Positions 9,796-18,556 of a stretch of 64,000 nt of DNA are shown here, piece after piece. A model generated the notes under the pieces. It was not told the DNA's origin and searched no databases. It saw only the letters and a list, made by a program, of their open reading frames with translations. The translations under genes were made by a program, and so were the position numbers. How positions within the stretch are numbered: the stretch's first letter is position 1; each line of letters begins with the position of its first letter. The stretch is taken from the NCBI RefSeq assembly GCF_002734215.1, contig NZ_NSEB01000006.1, positions 124,001 to 188,000 on the forward strand. Reading direction: 5' to 3'. The DNA comes from Fredinandcohnia onubensis. GTDB lineage: Bacteria; Bacillota; Bacilli; Bacillales; Bacillaceae_L.

Positions 9796-10932
9796 TTATT
9801 GTTGATTGGTTATATACTGTGCTTTTTTAGCATTATGCTCGTCCAATGTCTTGGAGTAATACACTTCACCTGTTGGAGCTGCTAAGAAGTATAGGTAATC
9901 CGTCTCTGCAGGGTTTAACGCCGCTGATAGGGATGATTCACCTGCATTTGCAATGGGTCCAGGTGTTAAACCTTGGTTTTTATATGTGTTGTATGGTGAG
10001 TTCACTTCAAGATGATCATATAGAACACGTTTTTTATGTTCTCCTAATGCATAAAGAACAGTAGGATCGGTTTGAAGTGGCATTCCATCATCCAGACGAT
10101 TATAAAACACGCTAGAAATTTGCTCACGGTCTGTTTGTGCCGTTGCTTCTTCTTCTATTAACGACGCCATGGTTAATAGTTTATGAGTAGAATCGATATA
10201 GCTGTTCCCTTCCATTAGCCCAACGTATTTTACTAGGATCTTATCTGTTTGCTCTAGCATTGTTTCGACAATGGATTCAATTGAAGGCTTTTTCTCATAA
10301 AATGGATAGGTTGCTGGGAATAAATAACCTTCAAGCGGATGTTTAATATCTTTATTTAAAATTTCTTCCGATAATGTATTTGGAAACCTGCTAATCAAGT
10401 CTTTAACATAGGTAGGGTCGTCTACCTTTTCCATGATTTCTTCCTTGGTATAACCGGTTTGCTCCGCAATAATTGTTGCTATTTCTTCAAGTTGTTTTCC
10501 TTCTGGTATCACTAGTTTAAAAGCTGGTTCTCCCATAAGGATTCCTGATTTCAGACTTTCAATGATTTGATCAAAGTTCATAGATTGATTAAATGTATAT
10601 TCACCAGCCTGAAAACCTGATTCATTTTTAAATTTTGTGTAGTAACGAAAAACTTTTGCATGTTTCACAATATCATTTTCTTCAAGAATTCTTGCAATCG
10701 CTGTTGGCGACGAACCAATTGGTATAGTTACTTCGATTGGTTCTTTATTTGTAGGGTCAACAGGCTCAAGTGCTGATTTTATATATAAATAGCCTCCGCC
10801 AATTATTCCAGATAAAACTACTAATATAACGATAAATACGATAAACACAATTTTACGGATTGTTTTGGCTTCTCTATGCCGTTCTTGCAAATTCTTTTTA
10901 TATAAATCCTTTTTCGATTCGTTATCAGACAT
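9796..10932 (-). CDS. mltG: Endolytic murein transglycosylase MltG
   Basis: A 378-residue YceG-like protein with a cytoplasmic N-terminus, one membrane span (about 26-52) and an extracytoplasmic LysM-like plus catalytic region. The family motifs LLTMASLIEEEA (catalytic Glu), SSVFYNRL, PLQTDPTVLYALG and SPYNTYKNQGLTPGPI are present. It cleaves nascent glycan strands and so sets their length. The start has GGAGG 11 bases upstream. A terminator follows and a promoter lies immediately upstream, so it may be a single-gene unit. Confidence 0.95.
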   Translation of the reverse strand: MSDNESKKDLYKKNLQERHREAKTIRKIVFIVFIVILVVLSGIIGGGYLYIKSALEPVDPTNKEPIEVTIPIGSSPTAIARILEENDIVKHAKVFRYYTKFKNESGFQAGEYTFNQSMNFDQIIESLKSGILMGEPAFKLVIPEGKQLEEIATIIAEQTGYTKEEIMEKVDDPTYVKDLISRFPNTLSEEILNKDIKHPLEGYLFPATYPFYEKKPSIESIVETMLEQTDKILVKYVGLMEGNSYIDSTHKLLTMASLIEEEATAQTDREQISSVFYNRLDDGMPLQTDPTVLYALGEHKKRVLYDHLEVNSPYNTYKNQGLTPGPIANAGESSLSAALNPAETDYLYFLAAPTGEVYYSKTLDEHNAKKAQYITNQQ

Positions 10933-10964
10933 ATATCGAAAATCCTCCCCTCACTCGAATTATT

Positions 10965-10993
10965 ATACTACATTTTTTTATCTAATTCGTCAA
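10965..10993 (-). promoter_or_regulatory. SigmaA-type promoter of mltG
   Basis: On the minus strand TTGACG (10993-10988) is followed after 17 bases by TAGTAT (10970-10965), about 32 bases before the start codon. Confidence 0.7.
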
Positions 10994-11087
10994 TTTTAGG
11001 GAGAATTCACTATATTTTTGCAGTTTTTTCTAAAAATTTCGTTCTTTTTTTAGGTATCTTTTGAATTTTTTAAGCCATAAGTTGGAG

Positions 11088-11116
11088 AAAAAGAAAAAAA
11101 CAGCTCGCGGCTGTTT
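11088..11116 (-). terminator. Terminator of the alaS-yrzL-yrrK-yrzB operon
   Basis: AAACAGCCGCGAGCTGTTT on the minus strand forms a hairpin followed by a T run, starting right after the yrzB stop codon. Confidence 0.88.
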
Positions 11117-11404
11117 TTATTCTTCTCCTTCTTCATCAAGGAACGTATTTAGCATTTCTTCGACAAGGTCCCATTCTTCTTCAGTTTCAATTGGTTTAAG
11201 TTCACCATCTTCACCGTCTTCAGAAGGGCTAAAGCTTGATGCATGAATTTCGATATCTTCATCATCTTCATTTTCATCACTTACAGGATAGTAAAGGACG
11301 TATGACTTTCCAAATTCATCTGATTCGAATGTAAATAGTACCTCACAAAGAATTTCATTTCCTTGCTCGTCAATTACTGTTATTTGCTTTTCACCATGTT
11401 CCAT
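11117..11404 (-). CDS. yrzB: YrzB family protein (DUF1292)
   Basis: A 95-residue acidic protein of the DUF1292 family. The N-terminal part ([31 protein letters not shown]) is typical and the C-terminal half is rich in Glu and Asp. The function is unknown; the link with alaS, yrzL and yrrK is conserved across Firmicutes. I use the ATG at 11404, which has GAGGTGG 6 bases upstream; the in-frame ATG 15 bases earlier overlaps that site. Confidence 0.9.
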   Translation of the reverse strand: MEHGEKQITVIDEQGNEILCEVLFTFESDEFGKSYVLYYPVSDENEDDEDIEIHASSFSPSEDGEDGELKPIETEEEWDLVEEMLNTFLDEEGEE

Positions 11405-11418
11405 GTTAATCCACCTCA

Positions 11419-11835
11419 TTAATTTTTACTATCTAGATACCCCTGGAGGATCATGACTGCAGCCATTTTATCGATGACTTGCTTTCGCTTTTTTCGACTT
11501 ACATCCGCTGATAATAGGACACGTTCAGCTGCTACTGTTGAGAGACGCTCGTCCCATAATACAACAGGCAAACCAAATTTCTCTTGTACCATATCAGCAT
11601 AATATTGACTGGCTTCACCACGTGGTCCAATAGTTCCATTCATATTCTTAGGTAAACCAATTACGACAGACTCTACTTCATATTCCTTGATAATTTCACC
11701 AAGTCTTTCCAATCCAAACTGCTGTCGTTCTTCATTTATCTTGATTGTTTCAATGCCTTGAGCAGTCCAGCCCATTTCATCACTGACGGCGACACCGACT
11801 GTTTTTGAGCCGACGTCCAAACCGAGAATCCTCAT
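11419..11835 (-). CDS. yrrK: RuvX/YqgF-type Holliday junction resolvase-like protein
   Basis: A 138-residue RNase H-fold protein. [19 protein letters not shown] carries the first catalytic Asp, [14 protein letters not shown] the middle acidic region, and [15 protein letters not shown] with [12 protein letters not shown] the last. Homologues are linked to 16S rRNA 5'-end processing and to Holliday junction resolution; the cellular role in Bacillus is not fixed. It lies 5 bases after yrzL and 14 bases before yrzB, in the alaS operon. Confidence 0.94.
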   Translation of the reverse strand: MRILGLDVGSKTVGVAVSDEMGWTAQGIETIKINEERQQFGLERLGEIIKEYEVESVVIGLPKNMNGTIGPRGEASQYYADMVQEKFGLPVVLWDERLSTVAAERVLLSADVSRKKRKQVIDKMAAVMILQGYLDSKN

Positions 11836-11840
11836 TCGTT

Positions 11841-12107
11841 TTACCCCTCACGATGGATCTTTAAATACGACTTCACTAACTCCTCGATTATTTCATCTCG
11901 TTCAAGCTTTCGGATGATATTCCTTGCGTCATTATGACGTGGAATGTATGCAGGATCTCCGGATAACAAGTACCCTACAATTTGATTGATTGGATTGTAT
12001 CCCTTTTCTTGAAGAGCATCATAAACATTGAATAATACTTCATTTACATTGGTTTCAACTGGTTCCTCTGGAAAGTTGAATTTCATCGTTTTATCAAATG
12101 AGCTCAA
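11841..12107 (-). CDS. yrzL: IreB family regulatory phosphoprotein (YrzL)
   Basis: An 88-residue protein that matches the IreB/DUF965 family from its first residues ([12 protein letters not shown], with a conserved Thr that is phosphorylated in Enterococcus IreB) through [19 protein letters not shown] and NARNIIRK-like segments. I chose the TTG at 12107 because GTGAGGTG is 6 bases upstream and it gives the standard family length; the longer reading frame adds 21 residues that the family lacks. It is the second gene of the alaS operon. Confidence 0.9.
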   Translation of the reverse strand: MSSFDKTMKFNFPEEPVETNVNEVLFNVYDALQEKGYNPINQIVGYLLSGDPAYIPRHNDARNIIRKLERDEIIEELVKSYLKIHREG

Positions 12108-12203
12108 GTTTTGCACCTCACTCTTTAGATTCTGGTGTCCGCATCCGTACATGTAAATCTTACCACTCATTGTACACTAATCACAACTAAATAGAAACAA
12201 GAA

Positions 12204-12248
12204 GTGACAATTTGTATCATTCCTTTAGACAGAATGATACAAATTCAC
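12204..12248 (-). other. Long stem-loop after alaS without a clear U tract
   Basis: GTGACAATTTGTATCATTC at 12204-12222 pairs with GAATGATACAAATTCAC at 12232-12248, a roughly 17-bp stem with one bulge and a 9-base loop. The minus-strand sequence that follows (CTTCTTGTTTC) is only moderately U-rich. It may be a weak terminator or an mRNA stabiliser that adjusts yrzL-yrrK-yrzB expression. Confidence 0.6.
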
Positions 12249-12253
12249 ATCTT

Positions 12254-14887
12254 TTAGATATTTTTTACCCATTCTTCTACAAATTGTAATGCAGATTCAA
12301 GTTGTTCTGGATTTTTACCACCCGCTTGCGCCATATCAGGTCGGCCACCACCGCCGCCGCCACAACGAGTTGCTACTTCCTTAATTAATTTTCCGGCATG
12401 GAAGCCTTTATCAATCAAGTCTTTAGTTACACCAGCTGTTAAGTTTACCTTGTCTTCGTTAACAGAACCTAGGACAATTACAGCTGAGCCAAGCTTTTGC
12501 TTTAAGTCATCGACCATTGCACGGAGATTATTCATATCTTGGGCATTTACCTTACTATATAAAACAGTTGCTCCATTAATTTCTTTCGCACTTTCAACAA
12601 GGCTACCAGCTTCTATATTGCCAAGTTTCGCAGAAAGTGATTCATTTTCACGATGTAAATTACGAATATCATGTTGTAATGCTTCAATGCGACTTGGAAC
12701 TTCTGCCGGCTTTGTTTTTAAAAGGTTAGCAACTTCCTGTAGCATTTTTACTTGATCGTTGATAACATGGTATGCTGCTTCACCAGTTACAGCTTCAATA
12801 CGACGTGTACCTGCGCCTATTCCGGACTCAGAAACTATTTTGAATAACCCAATAGTTGAAGTGTTTGGTACATGACATCCACCACAAAGCTCTAAACTAT
12901 AGTCACCAACTTGAACAACACGAACGATGTTGCCATATTTTTCACCAAATAGGGCCATTGCTCCCATCGCTTTTGCCTCAGCTAGCGATTTATAGTCAAT
13001 ATTAACCGGGATGCTGCTCCAAACTTTTTCATTCACAATCGCTTCAATTTGCTCAATCTCTTCTTGCTTAATTTGACCAAAATGAGAGAAGTCAAAACGT
13101 AAACGATTTGATGTTACAAGTGAACCCGCTTGGTTTACGTGTGCACCGAGCACAGCTTTTAATGCTTGATGTAAAAGGTGAGTCGCCGTGTGGTTTTTAA
13201 TAACCCCAGCACGATTCTCTTGATCAACCTTCGCATGGAGCTTGTCACCTTTTGTTAAACTTCCTTTTTCAATAACTACTCGATGAAGGTTTTGTCCATT
13301 AGGGGCTTTTTGAACGTCTTTTACCACTAATTTTGTATTTTCGTTTTCAATTGTACCTTCATCAGCGATTTGTCCACCACTCTCAGCGTAAAAAGGCGTT
13401 TGGTCTAAAATAAGTTGAATTTCGTCACCTTTATTTGCTTTCTCAACCATTTCTCCATCTTTTACGATGACAAGAATGGTTGACTCGGCTTCAAGTTCAT
13501 CATACCCAACAAATGTGCTCTCGACTTTAATTTCACCAAGAACCCCACTTTGGACCTGCATGGAATCAACATCTTGACGAGCAGATCTTGCTCTTTCACG
13601 TTGACTTTCCATCTCACGCTCAAAGCCATCATGGTCGACTTTCATACCTTCTTCTTTTGCGTATTCCTCTGTTAGTTCAACAGGGAAACCATACGTATCA
13701 TATAAACGGAAGACATCTGCACCTGGAATCGTGTCACTGCCTTTTGCTTTTTCCTTTTGAATAACAGTTGATAGGATAGCTAGTCCATCATGTAACGTTT
13801 CGTGGAAGCGTTCCTCTTCTGTTTTCACGACTTTCTGAATAAACTCAGTCTTCTCTTTTACTTCCGGATAAAAATCAACCATGATCTCCCCTACAACTGG
13901 AACGAGTTCATACATGAACGGACGGTTGATGGATATTTGTTTTGCATAACGTACAGCACGTCTTAATAGTCGTCTGATTACATAGCCACGACCTTCGTTG
14001 GAAGGAAGGGCCCCATCTCCTACTGCAAATGTAACTGTACGGATGTGGTCAGCAATAACCTTAAATGCCTCATCCTTTTCTTTTGATTGACGATATTTTT
14101 CACCTGAAATGGATTCAGTTGCCTCAATAATCGGCATAAAAAGATCTGTGTCAAAGTTTGTAGGCACGTTTTGAATAACAGAGCACATTCTTTCAAGACC
14201 CATTCCTGTATCAATATTCTTTTTAGGAAGTGGTGTATAAGAACCATCTGGGTTATGGTTAAATTGAGAGAACACAAGGTTCCATATTTCTAGATAACGT
14301 TCATTTTCTCCACCTGGATATAATTCTGGATCATTCGGGTCATTTCCAAATTCCTCGCCTCGGTCAAAGAAGATTTCTGTATTTGGACCACTTGGACCTT
14401 CACCGATATCCCAGAAGTTTCCTTCAAGACGAATGATTCGTTCCTCAGGAATTCCAATCTTTTTATTCCAAAGTTCAAATGCTTCATCATCCTCAGGATG
14501 AATCGTAACAGAAAGCTTCTCTGGGTCAAAACCAATCCAATCTTTGCTTGTTAAGAATTCCCATGCCCATTCAATTGATTCTTCTTTGAAATAATCACCA
14601 ATGGAGAAATTCCCTAGCATTTCAAAGAAAGTATGGTGGCGTGCTGTTTTTCCAACATTTTCAATATCGTTTGTACGAATTGATTTCTGTGCATTACAAA
14701 TTCTTGGATTTTGAGGGATTACACGTCCATCAAAATATTTTTTTAAAGTAGCTACACCACTATTGATCCATAGTAAGGATGGATCTTCATGTGGAACTAA
14801 GGAAGCACTTGGTTCTACTGCGTGTCCCTTTGATTGGAAAAAATCCAAAAACATTTGGCGAACTTGAGCTGATGTTAACTGTTTCAT
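12254..14887 (-). CDS. alaS: Alanyl-tRNA synthetase
   Basis: 877 residues, full length. The class II aminoacylation domain starts [19 protein letters not shown] and contains the [17 protein letters not shown] motif. The editing domain carries [11 protein letters not shown] and the zinc/catalytic [13 protein letters not shown]. The C-Ala domain ends in the Gly-rich segment [16 protein letters not shown]. It charges tRNA-Ala. The gene is preceded by a T-box leader and a consensus sigmaA promoter and heads the alaS-yrzL-yrrK-yrzB operon. The ribosome site GGAGGT lies 8 bases before the ATG. Confidence 0.98.
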   Translation of the reverse strand: MKQLTSAQVRQMFLDFFQSKGHAVEPSASLVPHEDPSLLWINSGVATLKKYFDGRVIPQNPRICNAQKSIRTNDIENVGKTARHHTFFEMLGNFSIGDYFKEESIEWAWEFLTSKDWIGFDPEKLSVTIHPEDDEAFELWNKKIGIPEERIIRLEGNFWDIGEGPSGPNTEIFFDRGEEFGNDPNDPELYPGGENERYLEIWNLVFSQFNHNPDGSYTPLPKKNIDTGMGLERMCSVIQNVPTNFDTDLFMPIIEATESISGEKYRQSKEKDEAFKVIADHIRTVTFAVGDGALPSNEGRGYVIRRLLRRAVRYAKQISINRPFMYELVPVVGEIMVDFYPEVKEKTEFIQKVVKTEEERFHETLHDGLAILSTVIQKEKAKGSDTIPGADVFRLYDTYGFPVELTEEYAKEEGMKVDHDGFEREMESQRERARSARQDVDSMQVQSGVLGEIKVESTFVGYDELEAESTILVIVKDGEMVEKANKGDEIQLILDQTPFYAESGGQIADEGTIENENTKLVVKDVQKAPNGQNLHRVVIEKGSLTKGDKLHAKVDQENRAGVIKNHTATHLLHQALKAVLGAHVNQAGSLVTSNRLRFDFSHFGQIKQEEIEQIEAIVNEKVWSSIPVNIDYKSLAEAKAMGAMALFGEKYGNIVRVVQVGDYSLELCGGCHVPNTSTIGLFKIVSESGIGAGTRRIEAVTGEAAYHVINDQVKMLQEVANLLKTKPAEVPSRIEALQHDIRNLHRENESLSAKLGNIEAGSLVESAKEINGATVLYSKVNAQDMNNLRAMVDDLKQKLGSAVIVLGSVNEDKVNLTAGVTKDLIDKGFHAGKLIKEVATRCGGGGGGRPDMAQAGGKNPEQLESALQFVEEWVKNI

Positions 14888-14911
14888 TTCACTACCTCCA
14901 ATTACATTTTA

Positions 14912-15199
14912 GACATAAAAAAATACTCTAATCCCCTAAAAAACAGGGACGAGAGTATGCTCGCGGTACCACCCTGATTATGGACACAAAGAAATAGTGC
15001 CCATCACCTTCGTATATTGATAACGGTATTCACCGGTAGGTTTACCTACACTCAGGAGTAGCTTTCTGTTACCCTTCATCCGAAATTCCTCTCAGCCTTG
15101 GAAATTTCTCTCTGGTTTGATGGTACTGTAACGTACTGATTCCTTCATAGTTTTCACTAATCGTGATTAAATTGTCACATTATGTATTACCTAGTTTCT
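14912..15199 (-). promoter_or_regulatory. T-box leader of alaS
   Basis: On the minus strand the conserved T-box AGGGTGGTACCGCG occurs at about 14976-14963, followed by the terminator arms ACTCTCGTCCCT and AGGGGATTAGAGT and a run of seven T before the alaS ribosome site. The antiterminator forms when uncharged tRNA pairs with the T-box. The candidate specifier codon is GCU (Ala) in AGAAAGCUACUCC of stem I, read by eye. Confidence 0.93.
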
Positions 15200-15204
15200 T
15201 GTCA

Positions 15205-15233
15205 ATTATATTCAAGTCAAAAATGTTTGTCAA
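15205..15233 (-). promoter_or_regulatory. Consensus sigmaA promoter of alaS
   Basis: TTGACA (15233-15228) and TATAAT (15210-15205) on the minus strand are separated by exactly 17 bases. Both hexamers match the consensus at all positions. Transcription would start near 15198, at the 5' end of the T-box leader. Confidence 0.92.
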
Positions 15234-15250
15234 CGTCAGCGTTCAATGTG

Positions 15251-16324
15251 TTATTGTTCCTTTCGAGCAACTGTAAAATGTTGTTTCGCGTGAACGATAA
15301 ACACCTTTAATATGGCCACAACCGGAACAGCAACAATAAGGCCCACCACTCCTCCCACTTTTCCTCCTACTAATAACGCAGCAATAATTACAATCGGATG
15401 TAAGCGTAAGCTTTTTCCGACAATAATTGGTGAAAGCAGGTTTCCTTCGATAAACTGAAGGCCAAACACAACTAGAACAACAATGATTAGCACCTTTATT
15501 GAAATTGTTGCAGCAATAATGGCGGCTGGTATTGCACCAATAATTGGACCGAAGTATGGGATGATATTCGTTATGCCCACTATGCTTCCAAATAATAAGG
15601 GATATTTCATACCGGAGATCCAAAATGCGACAGAGGCTGTTGTTCCAACAAGCAAACAAACAATCAACTGCCCTCTAATATAATTCCCCAATGACTCATC
15701 AACATCTCGAAAAAAAAGCTGACCTGCTTTTCTAAGTTTTCGAGGCGTAATATACCAAAGTGCTTTCATCATTTGGTCGTGGTCCTTTAACAAATAAAAA
15801 ACGATGAATGGAATAATGGCTATGATAAAAATGGAATTTAGCAATGCTTTTAAAAATTCAATTGTCCTTGAAAGCAGATAATCCACATAATTTTCTAGCG
15901 AATTAAGCAAATCATCAAGCTGTGCGTGAACAAAGGCAGGAAGCTGTGAACTACCTGATTCAATTTCTTTTAACCAGACTCTATAGGTCTTACTGAATTC
16001 TGGGAAGCTCTCAGCAAGGTCCTTGAGCTGTGCAAGAATTACCGGAATTCCTTTGTATATACCAAAACCAACCCCACCGAAAAAAAACAAATAGATCAGT
16101 AAGATCGCTAGTGATCTCGGTACTCCACGATTGCTGATTTTTTCAATAATGGGATGCAGCAAGTAAGCGATAAAAATAGAAATAACAAAAGGAACGAGAA
16201 ATGTTTTTAAGAGTAACACAATCGGGAGCCAGACTGGAGCCAATTTCAAAAAAACATAAATAGTCAAAAACGCTAGTAATAATAGTGATATTCTGAAAAT
16301 CCATTTTATTCTTTTTTCACTCAT
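15251..16324 (-). CDS. yrrI: AI-2E family transporter (YrrI)
   Basis: A 357-residue integral membrane protein of the AI-2E/PerM family with about seven or eight spans. Features include PIVLLLKTFLVPFVISIFIAYLLHP, IPFIVFYLLKDH and the C-terminal GxxIGxxP-type segment IIPYFGPIIGAIPAAI. The substrate is unknown; the family is often named for autoinducer-2 export but includes unrelated antiporters. I start at the ATG of MSEKRIK, with AAGGGAG 8 bases upstream. The longer frame reaching 16720 would add about 130 non-membrane residues and run through the NERD gene on the other strand, so I reject it. B. subtilis has yrrI at the same place. Confidence 0.88.
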   Translation of the reverse strand: MSEKRIKWIFRISLLLLAFLTIYVFLKLAPVWLPIVLLLKTFLVPFVISIFIAYLLHPIIEKISNRGVPRSLAILLIYLFFFGGVGFGIYKGIPVILAQLKDLAESFPEFSKTYRVWLKEIESGSSQLPAFVHAQLDDLLNSLENYVDYLLSRTIEFLKALLNSIFIIAIIPFIVFYLLKDHDQMMKALWYITPRKLRKAGQLFFRDVDESLGNYIRGQLIVCLLVGTTASVAFWISGMKYPLLFGSIVGITNIIPYFGPIIGAIPAAIIAATISIKVLIIVVLVVFGLQFIEGNLLSPIIVGKSLRLHPIVIIAALLVGGKVGGVVGLIVAVPVVAILKVFIVHAKQHFTVARKEQ

Positions 16325-16397
16325 CTCATTCACTCCCTTGTTAGTAGTTTTTGGAGTATATGCGGTTTTATACGGGGAGTGAATGCAACAGAAAATA

Positions 16398-16426
16398 TTG
16401 TAAAAAGACAGATTGTTTTGTAAAAT
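16398..16426 (+). promoter_or_regulatory. SigmaA-type promoter of the NERD gene
   Basis: TTGTAA (16398-16403) and TAAAAT (16421-16426) are 17 bases apart on the plus strand, about 23 bases before the TTG start of the NERD gene. Confidence 0.65.
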
Positions 16427-16448
16427 GTAGCTGAAAGGATGTGGTAGT

Positions 16449-17375
16449 TTGGTTATAGTTATTAAACCACGTGGTGAAAACATTGAACTAGAGTTACTAC
16501 GCTCTTTACGAGTCCACAAGAAACTAGCGGAAGAAGACGAAAACAATTTTGTATCCCTCGAAAAAGGCTGGCTAGGTGAAAAACAGTTTGACGAATTCCT
16601 TTTACGCCTCACAAATGATAACCTCCTATTAAACGACCTTCTCCTGAAAGTGAACAACACCCTATTCCAAATTGATTCCCTGCTTATCACACAAAAGAAA
16701 ATATTCATCTTTGAAGTCAAAAACTACGAAGGAGACTATTACATCGAAGATGGCCGCTTGCACATAATGAATGGAAAAGAAATCAAAAACCCCCTCAACC
16801 AAACTTCCCGTAGTGAATCATTATTTCGGCAACTCCTCCAAGAATTGAGGTTTAATATACCAGTTGAATCTCATGTAATATTCATCAATCCAGAGTTTTA
16901 TTTATATGAGGCACCGGTTAATGGACCCTATGTATTCCATGCGCAACTTGGTCGATTTTTGAAAAAACTAGATGCAGGTGCGACTTCTGGGGTTTCCGGG
17001 GATCATATAGAATTAGCTAATCAATTGGCTTCTTTGCATATAACGACGAATCCTTATTCGCGGCTGCCAGATTATACGTTTGAGGAGTTGGAGAAGGGGA
17101 TTGTTTGTAAGTGTGGGTGTTTGGAATATGAAGATACAAATAGACAAACTTTGGTTTGTAAAAAATGTGGCTTTGTGGAGGACAAAGAATCAGCTGTACT
17201 TAGGAGCGTAGAGGAGTTTAGGTTCCTTTTTCCTGAAAAAAGAATAACTGTGTATGTTATTTATAATTGGTGTAAGGTTATAAGGTCTAAAAAGACAATA
17301 CAAAAAATACTATCCAAGAATTTCGATTTGATATCATTTGGTAGAGGCTCATATTATGTGGATAAAAGGAAGTAA
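16449..17375 (+). CDS. NERD domain protein with zinc ribbon
   Basis: A 308-residue protein with an N-terminal NERD (nuclease-related) domain. The landmarks are GWLGEKQFDEFL (Glu), FQIDSLLIT (Asp) and FIFEVKNYEGDY (E-x-K), the acidic/lysine set expected of the restriction-endonuclease-like fold. A zinc ribbon follows near residues 215-240 (CKCGC and CKKCG), then a basic C-terminal segment. The nuclease role is predicted from the fold only. It starts at TTG with AAAGGATG upstream; the ATG inside that ribosome site is followed by a stop. It is the only plus-strand gene among yrrI and yrzQ, is absent from that place in B. subtilis, and is probably accessory. Confidence 0.8.
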   Translation: MVIVIKPRGENIELELLRSLRVHKKLAEEDENNFVSLEKGWLGEKQFDEFLLRLTNDNLLLNDLLLKVNNTLFQIDSLLITQKKIFIFEVKNYEGDYYIEDGRLHIMNGKEIKNPLNQTSRSESLFRQLLQELRFNIPVESHVIFINPEFYLYEAPVNGPYVFHAQLGRFLKKLDAGATSGVSGDHIELANQLASLHITTNPYSRLPDYTFEELEKGIVCKCGCLEYEDTNRQTLVCKKCGFVEDKESAVLRSVEEFRFLFPEKRITVYVIYNWCKVIRSKKTIQKILSKNFDLISFGRGSYYVDKRK

Positions 17376-17559
17376 AGGTGGTCCGTGACAGTTTTTGGTT
17401 GGTATTTATTGAATGGGTTTATTAAAACCTTATAGCTGGTATGGCGATTCATAGTTTTATCCAGGTGCGGTCCTCTTTCTATACTTTTTTGGTTCGATAA
17501 CTCCTAATTTTATCCAGGTCTTTCTTTAGTCTTGATGGACACTACTCCAAACAGATACC
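17376..17559. repeat. Non-coding stretch with a 12-base direct repeat
   Basis: This spacer has no supportable gene. TTTTATCCAGGT occurs twice in direct orientation, at 17455-17466 and 17508-17519, 53 bases apart, with similar bases before each copy. It may be the remains of a duplicated or inserted sequence next to the NERD gene. Confidence 0.5.
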
Positions 17560-17586
17560 AAAAAACCCCACATCCGTGGGGTTTTT
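17560..17586. terminator. Bidirectional terminator between the NERD gene and yrzQ
   Basis: ACCCCAC-ATCC-GTGGGGT is flanked by six A on one side and five T on the other, so it can end transcripts from both convergent genes. Confidence 0.9.
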
Positions 17587-17601
17587 CCATTTCATTAACG
17601 A

Positions 17602-17733
17602 TTAAAACATTTTCGTAATGCGTTTGCGCATTTTTTTCATGTTGCGGGCAGACATAACATCTGTTCTTTGCATCATTCCGTATGCCGCAGCACCTAGACC
17701 CATAGTGATTAGAGAAGTCATTGTTTTATTCAT
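17602..17733 (-). CDS. yrzQ: YrzQ family small protein (DUF3918)
   Basis: A 43-residue protein starting MNKTMTSLITMGLGAAAYG with a short hydrophobic N-terminal half and a basic C-terminus (MKKMRKRITKMF). AAGGAG lies upstream of the ATG. Its size, composition and place beside a zinc-ribbon gene and yrrD match B. subtilis YrzQ. The function is unknown; it could sit in a membrane as a single short helix. Confidence 0.82.
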   Translation of the reverse strand: MNKTMTSLITMGLGAAAYGMMQRTDVMSARNMKKMRKRITKMF

Positions 17734-17757
17734 TTCCTCTTCACTCCTTGTTTAGGA

Positions 17758-17955
17758 TTACATACTGATCCTTCTGTCGTCGTCAGCAAACAGATCATCC
17801 AACGAACTGAGTGTGCCATCTTCCTCTACCTGATGTGTGAATATTTGTCCTTTGTTAACAGATAGTTCGATAAAACATCCCCAGCAGTAATATTGGTTGA
17901 CACCAATTTTACCGATATCTTTACTTTTACAGTTTGGGCACTTCACAGGGTACAC
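17758..17955 (-). CDS. Small zinc-ribbon protein (YrzR-like)
   Basis: A 65-residue protein with one four-cysteine zinc ribbon: CPNC at 6-9 and CWGC at about 24-27. The C-terminal half is acidic (SSLDDLFADDDRR). It lies 17 bases after yrrD and 24 bases before yrzQ, so the three are likely one transcript. B. subtilis yrzR is in the same position; I infer orthology from place and size. No function is known. Confidence 0.8.
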   Translation of the reverse strand: MYPVKCPNCKSKDIGKIGVNQYYCWGCFIELSVNKGQIFTHQVEEDGTLSSLDDLFADDDRRISM

Positions 17956-17972
17956 CTCACATCATGGAATTC

Positions 17973-18452
17973 CTAATCTATAGATACGACGATGACATCT
18001 TCACCGATTTTTAAAGGCTCGTTGGTTTTGATTACCTTTTTTCCTTCTGTTATATCAGCAAAAAAGCCATCCGTTACTTCATACCCTATAATAGTGCCCA
18101 CTTCTTCTGTAAAATATACATCTTCAAGTAAGCCTAATTTTTGACCTTCTGAGGACAAAAGTGGCTTTCGGAATAATCCATGATGGGTGTGCAAAAAATA
18201 GGTGGGTGTATCGGCTTCATTGTCAAGAAGCTCCAATAGCGTTCTGTCCGAAACCATGACACCATCATCTCCAATCGAGGAGATGCTTTCGATCGGGACT
18301 ACTCGATCTCGTTCAAATAGTCCTTTTCCTTTCATAATCAGGGCATTCACCTTGCCATCTGATGTGAGACAAAGGTCTGAAACTCGGCCGAGCTCTTCGG
18401 CAGACTTTTCATCATAGACCGGTAAATCCTTGAGTAGTGAGAACGTCCGCAA
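17973..18452 (-). CDS. yrrD: PRC-barrel domain protein YrrD
   Basis: 159 residues containing two PRC-barrel units: residues about 1-75 (LPVYDEKSAEELGRVSD, then RDRVVPIESISSIG) and about 90-155 (PLLSSEGQKLGLLEDVYF). PRC barrels bind other proteins or RNA-processing partners; YrrD itself is uncharacterised. The start codon is TTG, with GAGAGGTGG about 8 bases upstream; no better ATG is in frame. It is separated from recD2 upstream by a terminator. Confidence 0.85.
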   Translation of the reverse strand: MRTFSLLKDLPVYDEKSAEELGRVSDLCLTSDGKVNALIMKGKGLFERDRVVPIESISSIGDDGVMVSDRTLLELLDNEADTPTYFLHTHHGLFRKPLLSSEGQKLGLLEDVYFTEEVGTIIGYEVTDGFFADITEGKKVIKTNEPLKIGEDVIVVSID

Positions 18453-18531
18453 AGATAATCGCCACCTCTCCGAACATTACTTATCATTCACTTTCAGGTA
18501 AGGTGTCATACTGTACAAGAGTTACCAAAAG

Positions 18532-18556
18532 AAAAAAGCTGGGATCCCCAGCTTTT
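18532..18556 (-). terminator. Terminator of recD2
   Basis: AAGCTGGGGATCCCAGCTT with a T run on the minus strand; it overlaps the last base pairs of the recD2 stop region. Confidence 0.88.

Noticed and set aside
15243-15659. Minus-strand frame rich in Cys and Tyr inside yrrI
   Set aside because: It is an overlapping frame of a clear membrane protein gene with no supporting start signal.
16325-16720. N-terminal extension of the yrrI frame to 16720
   Set aside because: It adds about 130 basic, Ser-rich residues with no membrane spans, runs through the NERD gene promoter and coding region, and a good ribosome site exists at 16324.
17447-17519. CRISPR-like direct repeat after the NERD gene
   Set aside because: Only two 12-base copies are present, with no regular spacer series and no cas genes.
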